This document shows positions 32,894 to 40,927 of a stretch of DNA of 45,185 nt, piece by piece. The stretch spans positions 1 through 45,185 of the forward strand of contig JACPYR010000063.1 in the NCBI GenBank assembly GCA_016195965.1, in the 5' to 3' direction. Source of the DNA: Nitrosomonadales bacterium (GTDB lineage: Bacteria > Pseudomonadota > Gammaproteobacteria > Burkholderiales > Gallionellaceae). Both the position numbers and the translations under genes were made by a program. The notes below the pieces were generated by a model that saw nothing but the letters and a program-made list of their open reading frames with translations, had not been told where the DNA came from and ran no database searches. The stretch's first letter is position 1. Each line of letters starts with the position of its first letter.

Positions 32894-35659
32894 ATGTTTC
32901 GATTGATCGAACTGGAAACTATCCACTGGGACTACTGGCGCAATTTCAAGCTGCCGCTGAACGCGCCCATCATCACCATCTCCGGGCCCAACGGCTCGGG
33001 TAAGACCACGCTGCTCGACGCGCTGCGCACGCTGCTCGCGCTGGAGTGTTCGAGGAAGCGCGACTACAAACGCTATGTGCGGCGCAACGGCGAGGACTTC
33101 TGCTGGCTGCGCGGCGTGATAGACAACCAGCGCGCCTTGGGTAGCAGCAAGCGTCCGTTCGGCCTGCCCCACCAGCAGGACAAGATCACCCTGGCCTGCC
33201 GCATAGACAAAAAAGGCGGCGACTGGTCGCGCAAATACTGGATCGCCGACGGCGATGTCAGTTTGCAGGACATCGAAGCACAGGGCGAAGAGTTCGGCGT
33301 GCGTGAATACAAACTGATATTACAAAGCGCCGGGCTGTCCACCGCGATTTCCAAAGTGCTGTCGCTGGAACAGGGGCAGACCGACAAGCTGTGCGAATTG
33401 TCTTCAAGAGAGCTGCTCGACCTGGTGTTCCAGGTGTTCGGCGACAAGGAAGTGCTGGAGCGCTACCAGGAAGCGCGCCACCACCAGGAACACACGGCGC
33501 GCGAACTCGACGCGATGAAAAACCAGCTGGAAGCGATGGGCAACAATCTGGAGCGGCACGAACAAAAAGTAAACCGCTACCGCGAATGGCACGGGCTGAA
33601 CCAGGAGCGCACCGATTTGTTCTCGGAGAAGCGCCCGCGTCTGGAGCACTATCTGCTGCAGCGCGAAGCCGACAATGCGCGCCGCACCCTGCTCTCGCAT
33701 CGCCGCGAATGGCGCGCCAAGCGCATCGAGCTGCAGAACCAGCAACTGGAATTGCAGGTGCAGAAACAGACGCTGGCCGCGGCACAACTGCGCAGCCAGG
33801 CGGCGCAGGAGAACGAGCAGAACCAGAACCGCGCATTGAATGAATTGAACCGCGAGCTGGGCAACTGGGAAGCCATCGTCAAACAGCATGAACGTTTGTT
33901 GCAGCAGGCCGAATCCGCCGGTGGCAAAACCGCCGACGCGCGCGAGCTGGAAAAACTGGAAGGCGAACGCGCCAACTTGCTGGTGCGCATCGCCGAGCTG
34001 GGGCAGCAGCAACGCCTGCTCGACGAGATGCTGGAAAATCTCGCCGCCGGACGCCGCGCCGATCCCGCCGATGTCGCGGCCTTCCGTCAGGCATTAAGCA
34101 GCGCCGGTATCGCGCACGACTTGCTCGCCGACGTGGTGGAGATCGCCGATGCCTCCTGGCAGGCGGCGGTGGAAGCCGTGCTCGCGCCCTTCGCCCACCT
34201 CGTGCTGCTGGGCAAAGGCAAGGATGCCGAACAGGCGATGGCGCTGGGCGAGAAACTGCGCTACCGCCACTTCATCGTGCCGGAATGCGCGCAACCGGGA
34301 TTGGCACCGCAAGGTTCGTTGCTGGAAGTGGTGAGATTCTCCAAGCTGGTGCCGGAGTGGCTGCTGCGCACGCTGGAGCGCACACGCCGCGTGGAAGATG
34401 CCGCCGCCGGAGCCAAGCTACCGCGCGGCGAAGACTGGATCACCCGCCAGGGTTATCTGCGCGAACGGCGCGGCGGACGTTATGCCGCACCGGAACAGGC
34501 ACGCTTCGGCAAGGCCCGGCTGGAGGCCTTGCGCCAGCAGCGCGCGGAACTGGAAAAATCTGCGGAGCCGTTGCTGCAACAGCGCAATGACCTGACCGAC
34601 CGCATCCGCAACTTGCAAGCGCAACTGGCGGGCGAAAGCGCGAGCGCGCAACTGGCGGCGCGCGCCGCCGAGTTTGCCGAGGCGCGCCAGCAATACGATG
34701 CGCTGGTACTGCGCCGCCGCGACAACACCGTGCTGCAGGCACAGCAGGAGCGCGACCAGGCCGACAAGGCCGCCAGCGCGGCGCTCGCCGGCTTGCAGAA
34801 GATCGAGTACAGCCTGCAAACCCTGCACAGGGAAATTTCCGCCAAGGAAAACCGCGCCGCGCGCGAAGAGCAGATACGCCGCCTGCAAACACTGCGCCAC
34901 AACCGCAAACAATTTCCGGCGGGATGGTGCGATAGCGCGGCCAACCAGCAGCTGGCCGAGAAATACCGCGACACCACCAACATAGACTTGCGCATCGAGG
35001 AAATCGAGCGGCGCTTCCGCGATGAAACCTGGGAGACCGACGACACCGTGGTCGCGCTGCGCGACAAGATCAAGGAAGACTATGGGCGGATGGAGAGCGA
35101 CCTAGCCATGCGCCGCCGCGACAACGAGCTGGCGCGCAGCCAGACCGATGATGCGCGTGCGACATACGTGGACGCGCTGCGCTACACCGTCAGCCGCTAT
35201 GTGAAAAATATCCGCGCGCTCGGCGAGCTCGCCGGGATCAGGATCGAGCATGAACCGGTGTTGCTCGGCGACGACGACCTCACGCTGGCACAAGCCGGTC
35301 TGGCGGTGCGTTTCGATTTCGACGCCAAGGGTTTCATGGGCATGAACGACGGCGACGCGTCCGGCGGGCAGCAGGTAATGAAATCGCTGATCCTGCTGGT
35401 CGGGCTAATGATGGAAGAATCGCGCCCCGGCGGCTTCGTGTTCATAGACGAACCGTTCGCCCACCTCGACATCGTCAACATCGAGCGCGTGTCCAGCTTC
35501 CTCAAGGCCACCCGCGCGCAATACCTGCTCACCACGCCGGTCACCCACAACGTCAATATCTACGACCCTTCGATGCTGACGCTGGTGACCTTCAAGAAAC
35601 GTCCCGGCGATGCCTGGGCACCCGGCGTCAAGGTGCTGGTGCGCGAAGGCCATGCCTGA
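32894..35659 (+). CDS. jetC: Wadjet JetC-like SMC ATPase
   Basis: A 921-aa SMC-type protein. Walker A GPNGSGKTT is at residues 31-39, long coiled-coil segments (many Gln/Glu/Arg/Leu repeats) fill the middle with a hinge-like region around residues 380-530, and the C-terminal head has the signature ASGGQQ (Gly824 on) and Walker B FVFIDEP (848-854, Asp852 and Glu853). It is shorter than MukB or many JetC proteins. In the complex it would extrude DNA loops. ATG at 32894 is regenerated by the MITE target duplication, and the ribosome site now comes from the MITE (AGGGGTACCCG before ATG). The stop overlaps jetD. Confidence 0.9.
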   Translation: MFRLIELETIHWDYWRNFKLPLNAPIITISGPNGSGKTTLLDALRTLLALECSRKRDYKRYVRRNGEDFCWLRGVIDNQRALGSSKRPFGLPHQQDKITLACRIDKKGGDWSRKYWIADGDVSLQDIEAQGEEFGVREYKLILQSAGLSTAISKVLSLEQGQTDKLCELSSRELLDLVFQVFGDKEVLERYQEARHHQEHTARELDAMKNQLEAMGNNLERHEQKVNRYREWHGLNQERTDLFSEKRPRLEHYLLQREADNARRTLLSHRREWRAKRIELQNQQLELQVQKQTLAAAQLRSQAAQENEQNQNRALNELNRELGNWEAIVKQHERLLQQAESAGGKTADARELEKLEGERANLLVRIAELGQQQRLLDEMLENLAAGRRADPADVAAFRQALSSAGIAHDLLADVVEIADASWQAAVEAVLAPFAHLVLLGKGKDAEQAMALGEKLRYRHFIVPECAQPGLAPQGSLLEVVRFSKLVPEWLLRTLERTRRVEDAAAGAKLPRGEDWITRQGYLRERRGGRYAAPEQARFGKARLEALRQQRAELEKSAEPLLQQRNDLTDRIRNLQAQLAGESASAQLAARAAEFAEARQQYDALVLRRRDNTVLQAQQERDQADKAASAALAGLQKIEYSLQTLHREISAKENRAAREEQIRRLQTLRHNRKQFPAGWCDSAANQQLAEKYRDTTNIDLRIEEIERRFRDETWETDDTVVALRDKIKEDYGRMESDLAMRRRDNELARSQTDDARATYVDALRYTVSRYVKNIRALGELAGIRIEHEPVLLGDDDLTLAQAGLAVRFDFDAKGFMGMNDGDASGGQQVMKSLILLVGLMMEESRPGGFVFIDEPFAHLDIVNIERVSSFLKATRAQYLLTTPVTHNVNIYDPSMLTLVTFKKRPGDAWAPGVKVLVREGHA

Positions 35660-36845
35660 CAATATTCCCGGCGATCTCGTCACCGAAGCGCTGGATCAGC
35701 GCAAAGTCAGCCAGCGGCGCAAACGCTACTGCGCACACCTGCCGCAGCAACTCGGGCTGATCCCGGGCGAATGGCGCGAGCTGCTGGCGCGCTGGGTGCG
35801 CCGGGGCGGCAACAGCCGCTGGGAAACCTTGCGCAACGATGCTGGCGTCACCGGCATCCAGCTGGCGGACTCATTGCGCGACTGGCTGTTGCGCAAAGGC
35901 TGGGCGATCATCATCGAGGAACGCAAGCACGGCGGCTGGTGGCCGCAGTCGGTGGAATTGCGCAACCTGCCGCACCTGCGCGAGGCACTCGGCCTCGGCG
36001 ACAAGGAACAGAATGCGCAGCGCTGGATTGCATTGCGCGCCGAGTTGCAACAACAGTGCGGCGATACGCTCACTCCCGCCCTGTTCGCGCTGGACGAACT
36101 TCCGGTACACCGCGCTCTGGCGCGCCATGATCTGGTCGCCGCCCTGCAATGCTGGCAAGACGCGCAGCAAAGCGGCACGCGCCGCGACTTCGCCTTGTTC
36201 GCGCGCGATGACACCAAGGGCGTGTCCGATGCCGAATGGAACTGGCTGGAACAAACGCTGGATATGTCCGAATTCCGCATCGAGCGGCATACGCCGTTGC
36301 TGCTGATTTCTGCACCGCTGGCACTGACGCTGCCGCACGGGCAACTCGACCTGACCAATTGCCCGGACTTCGCGGCGCTCACCCCGGAAACCGTGCAAGC
36401 CGCCAGCGCCGCAACCGGCAGCATCCGCCGCTGGCAGCTGGTGGAAAACCGCACCAGCTTCGAACGGGTCGCCCGACTGCGCGCAGCGGATACCGGCGTG
36501 ATCTGGTTGCCAGGCTTTCCGCCCGGCTGGTGGCGCAAGGCAATCGGGCATTTGCTCGACCTTGCCCCCGCACCCGCGCACATCGCCTGCGATCCCGATC
36601 CGGCGGGCATTGCCATTGCGCTCAAAGCAGCCGAGCTGTGGCGTGAACGCGGACTCGAATGGCAGCCGTGGAAAATGGCGGCAAGCGATCTCGCCGCGCT
36701 GCGCGCGCGCAAAACCTTGACCGAATCGGACAGGCTGCAACTCGCCGCATTGCGCCAGGCAACCGCCCTGCCCCCGCAGCTTGCCGAGCTGGCGGAGTGG
36801 ATGCAGGAACGCGGCGAAAAAGGGGAGCAGGAAGGATATTTATAA
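35652..36845 (+). CDS. jetD: Wadjet JetD-like Toprim nuclease
   Basis: A 397-aa protein whose C-terminal part has the Toprim residues expected of JetD: Glu265 in VENRTSFE and Asp314 and Asp316 in DPDPAG (314-319), as in the DUF2220/DUF2399-type domain. The N-terminal part is helical and DNA-binding-like. JetD cleaves the DNA that the SMC complex has looped. The ATG at 35652 overlaps the end of jetC by 8 bp; longer in-frame starts reach into jetC. It completes the set JetABCD. Confidence 0.85.
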   Translation: MPDNIPGDLVTEALDQRKVSQRRKRYCAHLPQQLGLIPGEWRELLARWVRRGGNSRWETLRNDAGVTGIQLADSLRDWLLRKGWAIIIEERKHGGWWPQSVELRNLPHLREALGLGDKEQNAQRWIALRAELQQQCGDTLTPALFALDELPVHRALARHDLVAALQCWQDAQQSGTRRDFALFARDDTKGVSDAEWNWLEQTLDMSEFRIERHTPLLLISAPLALTLPHGQLDLTNCPDFAALTPETVQAASAATGSIRRWQLVENRTSFERVARLRAADTGVIWLPGFPPGWWRKAIGHLLDLAPAPAHIACDPDPAGIAIALKAAELWRERGLEWQPWKMAASDLAALRARKTLTESDRLQLAALRQATALPPQLAELAEWMQERGEKGEQEGYL

Positions 36846-36897
36846 ACCGGATGACGACCTAGACGATTTCATCTCGGCGAGTTTGATTTCGATCCGA

Positions 36898-36924
36898 CCA
36901 CTCTGGTGCGCCCACTCTGGTGCG
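36898..36924 (+). repeat. Short tandem repeat upstream of the third toxin-antitoxin pair
   Basis: CCACTCTGGTGCG occurs twice (36898-36910 and 36912-36924), period 14. It lies just before the predicted promoter of the antitoxin gene. Confidence 0.6.
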
Positions 36925-36933
36925 AAAAGACAA

Positions 36934-36973
36934 ATGACAACCGTTGTGTCACAAGTGTACAATACGTGACACA
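36934..36973 (+). promoter_or_regulatory. Predicted promoter and operator of the third toxin-antitoxin pair
   Basis: ATGACA (36934-36939) and TACAAT (36958-36963) with 18 bases between form a good promoter. Perfect 8-base inverted arms, TGTGTCAC (36945-36952) and GTGACACA (36966-36973), straddle the -10 and fit an antitoxin-bound operator. A GGAGG ribosome site precedes the antitoxin ATG. Confidence 0.65.
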
Positions 36974-36995
36974 TACCCGTCTTGGAGGCTGACTT

Positions 36996-37226
36996 ATGAA
37001 AACTCTTACCATCCGCGAAGCCCGCGAAGGCTTGAGCCACCCGGAACAGATGTTTGCAGGTGACGACGAGGTTCTGGTCGTTTGCCGGGGCGAGCCGGTG
37101 GCGCGCATCCTGCCGGTAAAACCAAAATTAAAAGTGCGTTCGCTGGCGGCTTTTCGCGCGCGCCAGCCAGTGCAAACCGTCACTAGCGAAGAAATCGTTG
37201 GTGAAGATCGCTCTGATCGAGTCTGA
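36996..37226 (+). CDS. Antitoxin of a PIN-toxin module
   Basis: A 76-aa protein. The start MKTLTIREAREGLSHPEQMFAGDDEVLVVCRGEPVARILPV has the Phd/YefM-type antitoxin pattern, in which a short sheet-helix domain binds the operator, followed by a tail (residues 45-76) for toxin binding. It has its own promoter and operator just upstream and the PIN toxin gene begins 3 bases after its stop. It is the third toxin-antitoxin pair in the window. Confidence 0.8.
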   Translation: MKTLTIREAREGLSHPEQMFAGDDEVLVVCRGEPVARILPVKPKLKVRSLAAFRARQPVQTVTSEEIVGEDRSDRV

Positions 37227-37229
37227 GTG

Positions 37230-37655
37230 ATGATTTACCTGGACACCAGCGCCCTGCTCAAGCGCTACATCATGGAACCGGGAAGCGCCGACTTTGAAGA
37301 TTTCTTTGCGACCCACGCCCCCTTCCATTCCGGCCGCCTGACGCTGGTTGAAGCGCGCAGCGCGCTGGCTCGACGCCGCCGGGCCGGACAGATCACTCGC
37401 AAGCTGGAATCGGCAGCATTCGATGAATTGCGCACCGACATTCAGGATGGCGCGCTGGTGATACACGCGCTTGACGACTCTCATGTCACTCATGCGCTCC
37501 ACATTTTGGCGAAAGCTCCCAAGGTTTCCTTGCGCACGCTGGATGCCTTGCATTTGTCTATTGCACAGGAAATTGGTGCCGAGAAATTCGCCACGTCCGA
37601 CCGGAATCAGGGCGAAGCCGCGCGCCTGATCGGATTTGATTTATTCTTTTTTTGA
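37230..37655 (+). CDS. vapC: PIN-domain toxin (VapC family)
   Basis: A 141-aa PIN-domain ribonuclease with Asp5 (YLDTSAL), Glu41 (TLVEARSAL), Asp105 (RTLDALHLS) and Asp124 (ATSDRNQ), the acidic residues of the catalytic site. The ATG at 37230 is chosen over a GTG one codon earlier. The antitoxin stop is 3 bases before. The gene ends in an unusual Phe-Phe-Phe run and only 11 bases separate it from the lysS start, so lysS may be read from the module's promoter. Confidence 0.88.
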   Translation: MIYLDTSALLKRYIMEPGSADFEDFFATHAPFHSGRLTLVEARSALARRRRAGQITRKLESAAFDELRTDIQDGALVIHALDDSHVTHALHILAKAPKVSLRTLDALHLSIAQEIGAEKFATSDRNQGEAARLIGFDLFFF

Positions 37656-37666
37656 GAAATATAACC

Positions 37667-39220
37667 ATGAACGAACAAACTATCCCTACCCCATCCGAAA
37701 AACCCATCGACAAAACTCAGGACAGGCTTTTGGCCGGGCACCCGCAAGACGACAACCAGATCTTCGCCGAACGCCGCCACAAGCTGGCCGAGATACGCAA
37801 GGCTGGCGTCGCTTTCCCGAACGATTTCGAGCGCAAGCATCTCGCGGGCGACCTGCTTGCAGAGTTTGGCGATAAATCACATGACGAGCTGGAGGCCGCG
37901 CAGATCAAGGTCGCGGTGGCCGGGCGCATGATGCTCAAACGCGTGATGGGCAAGGCCAGCTTTGCGACCATTCAGGACATGAGCGGAAAGATACAACTCT
38001 ACATCAGCAACGATGACACCGGCGAGGCCGCGCACGATGCGTTCAAGCATTACGACCTCGGCGACATCCTCGGCGCGATCGGTGTGCTGTTCAAGACCAA
38101 GACCGGCGAACTTTCGGTGCGGGTCACGCAAGTGCGCCTGCTGACCAAGGCGCTGCGTCCGCTGCCGGAAAAATTCCACGGCTTGTCTGATCAAGAGCAA
38201 AAATACCGCCAGCGCTATCTCGACCTGATTACCAACGAGGATACGCGCCGCGTGTTCATGACCCGCACCAAGATCATTCAGGCGATACGCGAATTTTTCA
38301 TCCGCCACGGCTATATGGAAGTGGAAACGCCGATGATGCACCCCATCCCCGGCGGTGCCGCAGCCAAGCCTTTCGAGACTCACCACAACGCGCTGGACAT
38401 GAAGATGTATCTGCGCATCGCGCCCGAGCTTTACCTGAAACGGCTGGTGGTGGGCGGCTTCGAGAAGGTGTTCGAGATCAACCGCAACTTCCGCAATGAG
38501 GGGCTGTCGACACGTCACAATCCGGAATTCACGATGCTGGAATTCTACGAGGCCTACCGCGATTACAAATATCTGATGGACTTCAGCGAGCAGCTGTTCC
38601 GCGAAGTCGCACAAAAGGTATTGGGCACGACGCAGATCAGCTATCAGGGTAAACCACTGGACCTGGGCCGACCGTTCCACCGTTTGACGATGGTGCAGGC
38701 GATCCAGAAATATCATCCGCAATTCACCACCGCACAACTCAACGACCGCGATTTTGTAGTCGCCGAGCTGGAAGACCTGAAGGCCAAATACAAGCCCGCA
38801 GACGGCATCGGCGGACTGCAACTGTCGCTGTTCGAAGAGCTGGCCGAGGCGCAGCTCTTCGAGCCTACCTTCATCGTCGATTACCCGGTGGAAGTGTCGC
38901 CGCTGGCGCGCAGCAGCGACAAGAACCATGACATCACCGAGCGTTTCGAGCTGTTCATCGTCGGGCGCGAGATCGCCAACGGCTTCTCCGAGCTGAACGA
39001 CGCGGAAGACCAGGCCGCACGTTTCGACGCGCAGGTCGCGGCGAAAGATGCCGGCGACGAGGAAGCGATGTTCAAGGACAACGATTTCGTGCGCGCACTG
39101 GAATACGGCTTGCCGCCCACCGCTGGGCAGGGCATAGGCATAGACCGGCTGGTGATGCTGCTGACCGACAGCGCCAGCATCAGGGATGTGATCCTGTTCC
39201 CGCACATGCGGCCCGAATAA
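37667..39220 (+). CDS. lysS: Lysyl-tRNA synthetase (class II)
   Basis: A 517-aa class II lysyl-tRNA synthetase. The OB-fold anticodon domain (about residues 65-160) is followed by the catalytic core with motif 2 ([25 protein letters not shown]) and motif 3 ([14 protein letters not shown]). The start is the ATG at 37667. In E. coli and many betaproteobacteria lysS follows prfB directly; here 8.7 kb of defence and toxin-antitoxin genes lie between. Essential for translation. Confidence 0.97.
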   Translation: MNEQTIPTPSEKPIDKTQDRLLAGHPQDDNQIFAERRHKLAEIRKAGVAFPNDFERKHLAGDLLAEFGDKSHDELEAAQIKVAVAGRMMLKRVMGKASFATIQDMSGKIQLYISNDDTGEAAHDAFKHYDLGDILGAIGVLFKTKTGELSVRVTQVRLLTKALRPLPEKFHGLSDQEQKYRQRYLDLITNEDTRRVFMTRTKIIQAIREFFIRHGYMEVETPMMHPIPGGAAAKPFETHHNALDMKMYLRIAPELYLKRLVVGGFEKVFEINRNFRNEGLSTRHNPEFTMLEFYEAYRDYKYLMDFSEQLFREVAQKVLGTTQISYQGKPLDLGRPFHRLTMVQAIQKYHPQFTTAQLNDRDFVVAELEDLKAKYKPADGIGGLQLSLFEELAEAQLFEPTFIVDYPVEVSPLARSSDKNHDITERFELFIVGREIANGFSELNDAEDQAARFDAQVAAKDAGDEEAMFKDNDFVRALEYGLPPTAGQGIGIDRLVMLLTDSASIRDVILFPHMRPE

Positions 39221-39230
39221 AGATCGTTCA

Positions 39231-39335
39231 TCCGCAGATTACGCAGATTGACGCAGATCATGCACAACCTGGGATCGGCAGACTCATCAAGGATCGTCTC
39301 TGCCTTGACTGCCCTCAATCTGCGTAATCTGCGGA
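39231..39335. repeat. 20-bp perfect inverted repeat upstream of the Crp/Fnr gene
   Basis: TCCGCAGATTACGCAGATTG at 39231-39250 and its exact reverse complement at 39316-39335 enclose 65 bases. The AATCTGCGTAATCTGCGGA core is a known type of dispersed intergenic repeat. The right arm ends 13 bases before the regulator ATG, so it lies in the leader or promoter. Confidence 0.75.
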
Positions 39336-39348
39336 CAGGCTTTTCCCC

Positions 39349-40014
39349 ATGCTGACCGCCGACACCCGCGAACTGCTGCTGCAACATTACCCGATGCTGG
39401 GAAACCTGCCCGCCGCAGACCGGGACGAGTTGCTGGCAACGGCAAGCCTGATGCATCTGCCGGCTGGCACGGTGGTATTCGACGAAAACCAGTCTTGCCA
39501 GGGGTTTCCGCTGCTGCTGTCCGGCAGCATCCACGTGATCAAGGCCGCACCAAACGGCCGCGAGCTGCAACTATACAGCGTCAATCCCGGCGAGAGTTGC
39601 ATACTCACCAGCAGTTGCCTGCTGGGACGTGCGAAATACAAGGCGCGCGGAGTGGCAAGGCAGGATACCGAGCTGGTCGTGCTTCCACCATCGGCATTCA
39701 AAACATTGATTGACGTTCATGGACCGTTCCGCGATTACATCTTCAGCCTGTTCTCGGAACGCCTCACCGACCTGATGCAGCTGGTCTCCGCTGTGGCCTT
39801 CCAAAAACTGGACCAGCGCCTCGCGGCATTGCTCGCCACCAAACCCACCCCGATACACACCACCCATCAGGCGCTGGCCGATGAACTCGGCAGCGTGCGC
39901 GAGATCATCAGCCGCTTGTTGAAAAACTTCGCCGATCACGGCTGGATCAGACTGGGGCGCGAACACATCGAGATTGCCGATGCGGCTGCCCTGAAGAAAT
40001 TCAGCATGCTCTAA
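39349..40014 (+). CDS. Crp/Fnr-family transcriptional regulator
   Basis: A 221-aa regulator with an N-terminal cyclic-nucleotide-binding-like beta roll (LPAGTVVFDENQ...LLLSGSIHVIKAA...VNPGESCILTSSCLLG), a long dimer helix (FSERLTDLMQLVSAVAFQKLDQRL) and a C-terminal winged helix (THQALADELGSVREIISRLLKNF). The FNR iron-sulfur cysteines are not present, although Cys49, Cys85 and Cys90 could be redox sensors. Sites of the TGTGA-N6-TCACA type lie before the next two genes, making them the likely targets. The ligand is unknown. Confidence 0.9.
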   Translation: MLTADTRELLLQHYPMLGNLPAADRDELLATASLMHLPAGTVVFDENQSCQGFPLLLSGSIHVIKAAPNGRELQLYSVNPGESCILTSSCLLGRAKYKARGVARQDTELVVLPPSAFKTLIDVHGPFRDYIFSLFSERLTDLMQLVSAVAFQKLDQRLAALLATKPTPIHTTHQALADELGSVREIISRLLKNFADHGWIRLGREHIEIADAAALKKFSML

Positions 40015-40020
40015 CCACTG

Positions 40021-40063
40021 TGTAACCTTCCTCACAGACATTGCGCCCACCGTAGCCTATTCT
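40021..40063 (+). promoter_or_regulatory. Crp-type site and -10 of the cytochrome gene
   Basis: TGTAACCTTCCTCACA (40021-40036) is a TGTRA-N6-TCACA palindrome. Its centre lies 29.5 bases before a TATTCT -10 (40058-40063), placing it near -41.5 as in class II activation. The same layout is found before the DUF2892 gene. Confidence 0.65.
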
Positions 40064-40096
40064 GCGCTCCTCGAATCAATTCTGTGGAGCGTAGTC

Positions 40097-40561
40097 ATGA
40101 AATCGAACAAGATCGCATTAGCCGCCATACTGCTTTGGATTGTCACCATCGCCGTGTTTGCCTGGTTCTTCATTCGCGGCAACACCGTCGCAGGAACAGA
40201 TAATCGGACTGCCGTGGTACTGGCTGTTGGCGAACGCGAGTTAATCTTATCCGAAATGCGCAGTCTGCTGGGCGGCGTACAGGGCATCCTGGACAGCCTC
40301 AATCATGGCGATATGAAACAGGCTGCCAGCGCCGCGCGCGTCGTGGGTATGGCCTCAGCTGTTGACGTAAACCCCGCACTGATGGCCAAACTGCCAATTC
40401 CCTTCAAGCAACTGGGCATGAGCGTGCACAGCGACATGGACGGCCTTGCGCTGGCAGCTGAAAGCGGCAAGCCTGCCGCCGAATTGCAGACCATGCTGAC
40501 CGCCACCCTATCCAAATGCGTTGCCTGCCATGCATCCTGGCAGCTCAAGGCGGGCAATTGA
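40097..40561 (+). CDS. Membrane-anchored c-type cytochrome
   Basis: A 154-aa protein with an N-terminal hydrophobic anchor (residues 6-27) and a haem-binding motif CVACH (Cys141, Cys144, His145) near the C-terminus. The helical middle and C-terminal haem suggest a class II (cytochrome c'-like) four-helix fold. It would face the periplasm. It follows the Crp/Fnr gene and has a Crp-type site at its promoter. Cytochrome c maturation genes lie nearby at 41652-45185. Confidence 0.75.
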   Translation: MKSNKIALAAILLWIVTIAVFAWFFIRGNTVAGTDNRTAVVLAVGERELILSEMRSLLGGVQGILDSLNHGDMKQAASAARVVGMASAVDVNPALMAKLPIPFKQLGMSVHSDMDGLALAAESGKPAAELQTMLTATLSKCVACHASWQLKAGN

Positions 40562-40566
40562 ATCTG

Positions 40567-40609
40567 TGTGATTTTCCTCACAGACAGTTGCTCTGCGATT
40601 ACTTATTCT
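40567..40609 (+). promoter_or_regulatory. Crp-type site and -10 of the DUF2892 gene
   Basis: TGTGATTTTCCTCACA (40567-40582) matches TGTGA-N6-TCACA exactly. Its centre is 29.5 bases before TATTCT (40604-40609), the same spacing as before the cytochrome gene. Both also share TTCCTCACAGACA. Confidence 0.7.
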
Positions 40610-40646
40610 GCAATCCCGTAACCCAAACTATCTTAAGGAGCAAAAC

Positions 40647-40838
40647 ATGAAAACGAACGAACATGCAATCGACCGCGCATTGCGCGTCATCGCAGGCCTG
40701 GTGTTGATTGGTCTGACCGCCACTGGCACGATAGGCGTATGGGGCTGGATAGGTGTGCTGCCACTGGTGACAGGCCTCATCGGTTTTTGTCCGGCCTATG
40801 CAGCTCTGGGCATGAGTACCTGCGCTACAAAAAAATAG
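40647..40838 (+). CDS. DUF2892 family small membrane protein
   Basis: A 63-aa protein with two hydrophobic segments (residues 12-31 and 32-55) and the typical start NEHAIDRALRVIAGLVLIGL plus the FCPAYAALGMSTC end of YgaP-like DUF2892 proteins. AAGGAG precedes the ATG. The paired cysteines near the C-terminus are common in the family, which is linked to sulfur or redox stress; the function is unknown. It is preceded by a perfect Crp-type site. Confidence 0.85.
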   Translation: MKTNEHAIDRALRVIAGLVLIGLTATGTIGVWGWIGVLPLVTGLIGFCPAYAALGMSTCATKK

Positions 40839-40927
40839 GACTGAGCTCCGCAACGCCGGATAACAGAGTAGGTGGCAAATCGGCCGGATCGGCTCAATGA
40901 GAATACTGACGGAGGTTGGACAACCAC

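Noticed and set aside
30788..36845. Housekeeping MukBEF or MksBEF condensin instead of Wadjet
   Set aside because: A fourth gene with a JetD-type Toprim domain (E265, DPDPAG) is coupled to the SMC gene, and the SMC is much shorter than MukB. MksBEFG remains a naming alternative.
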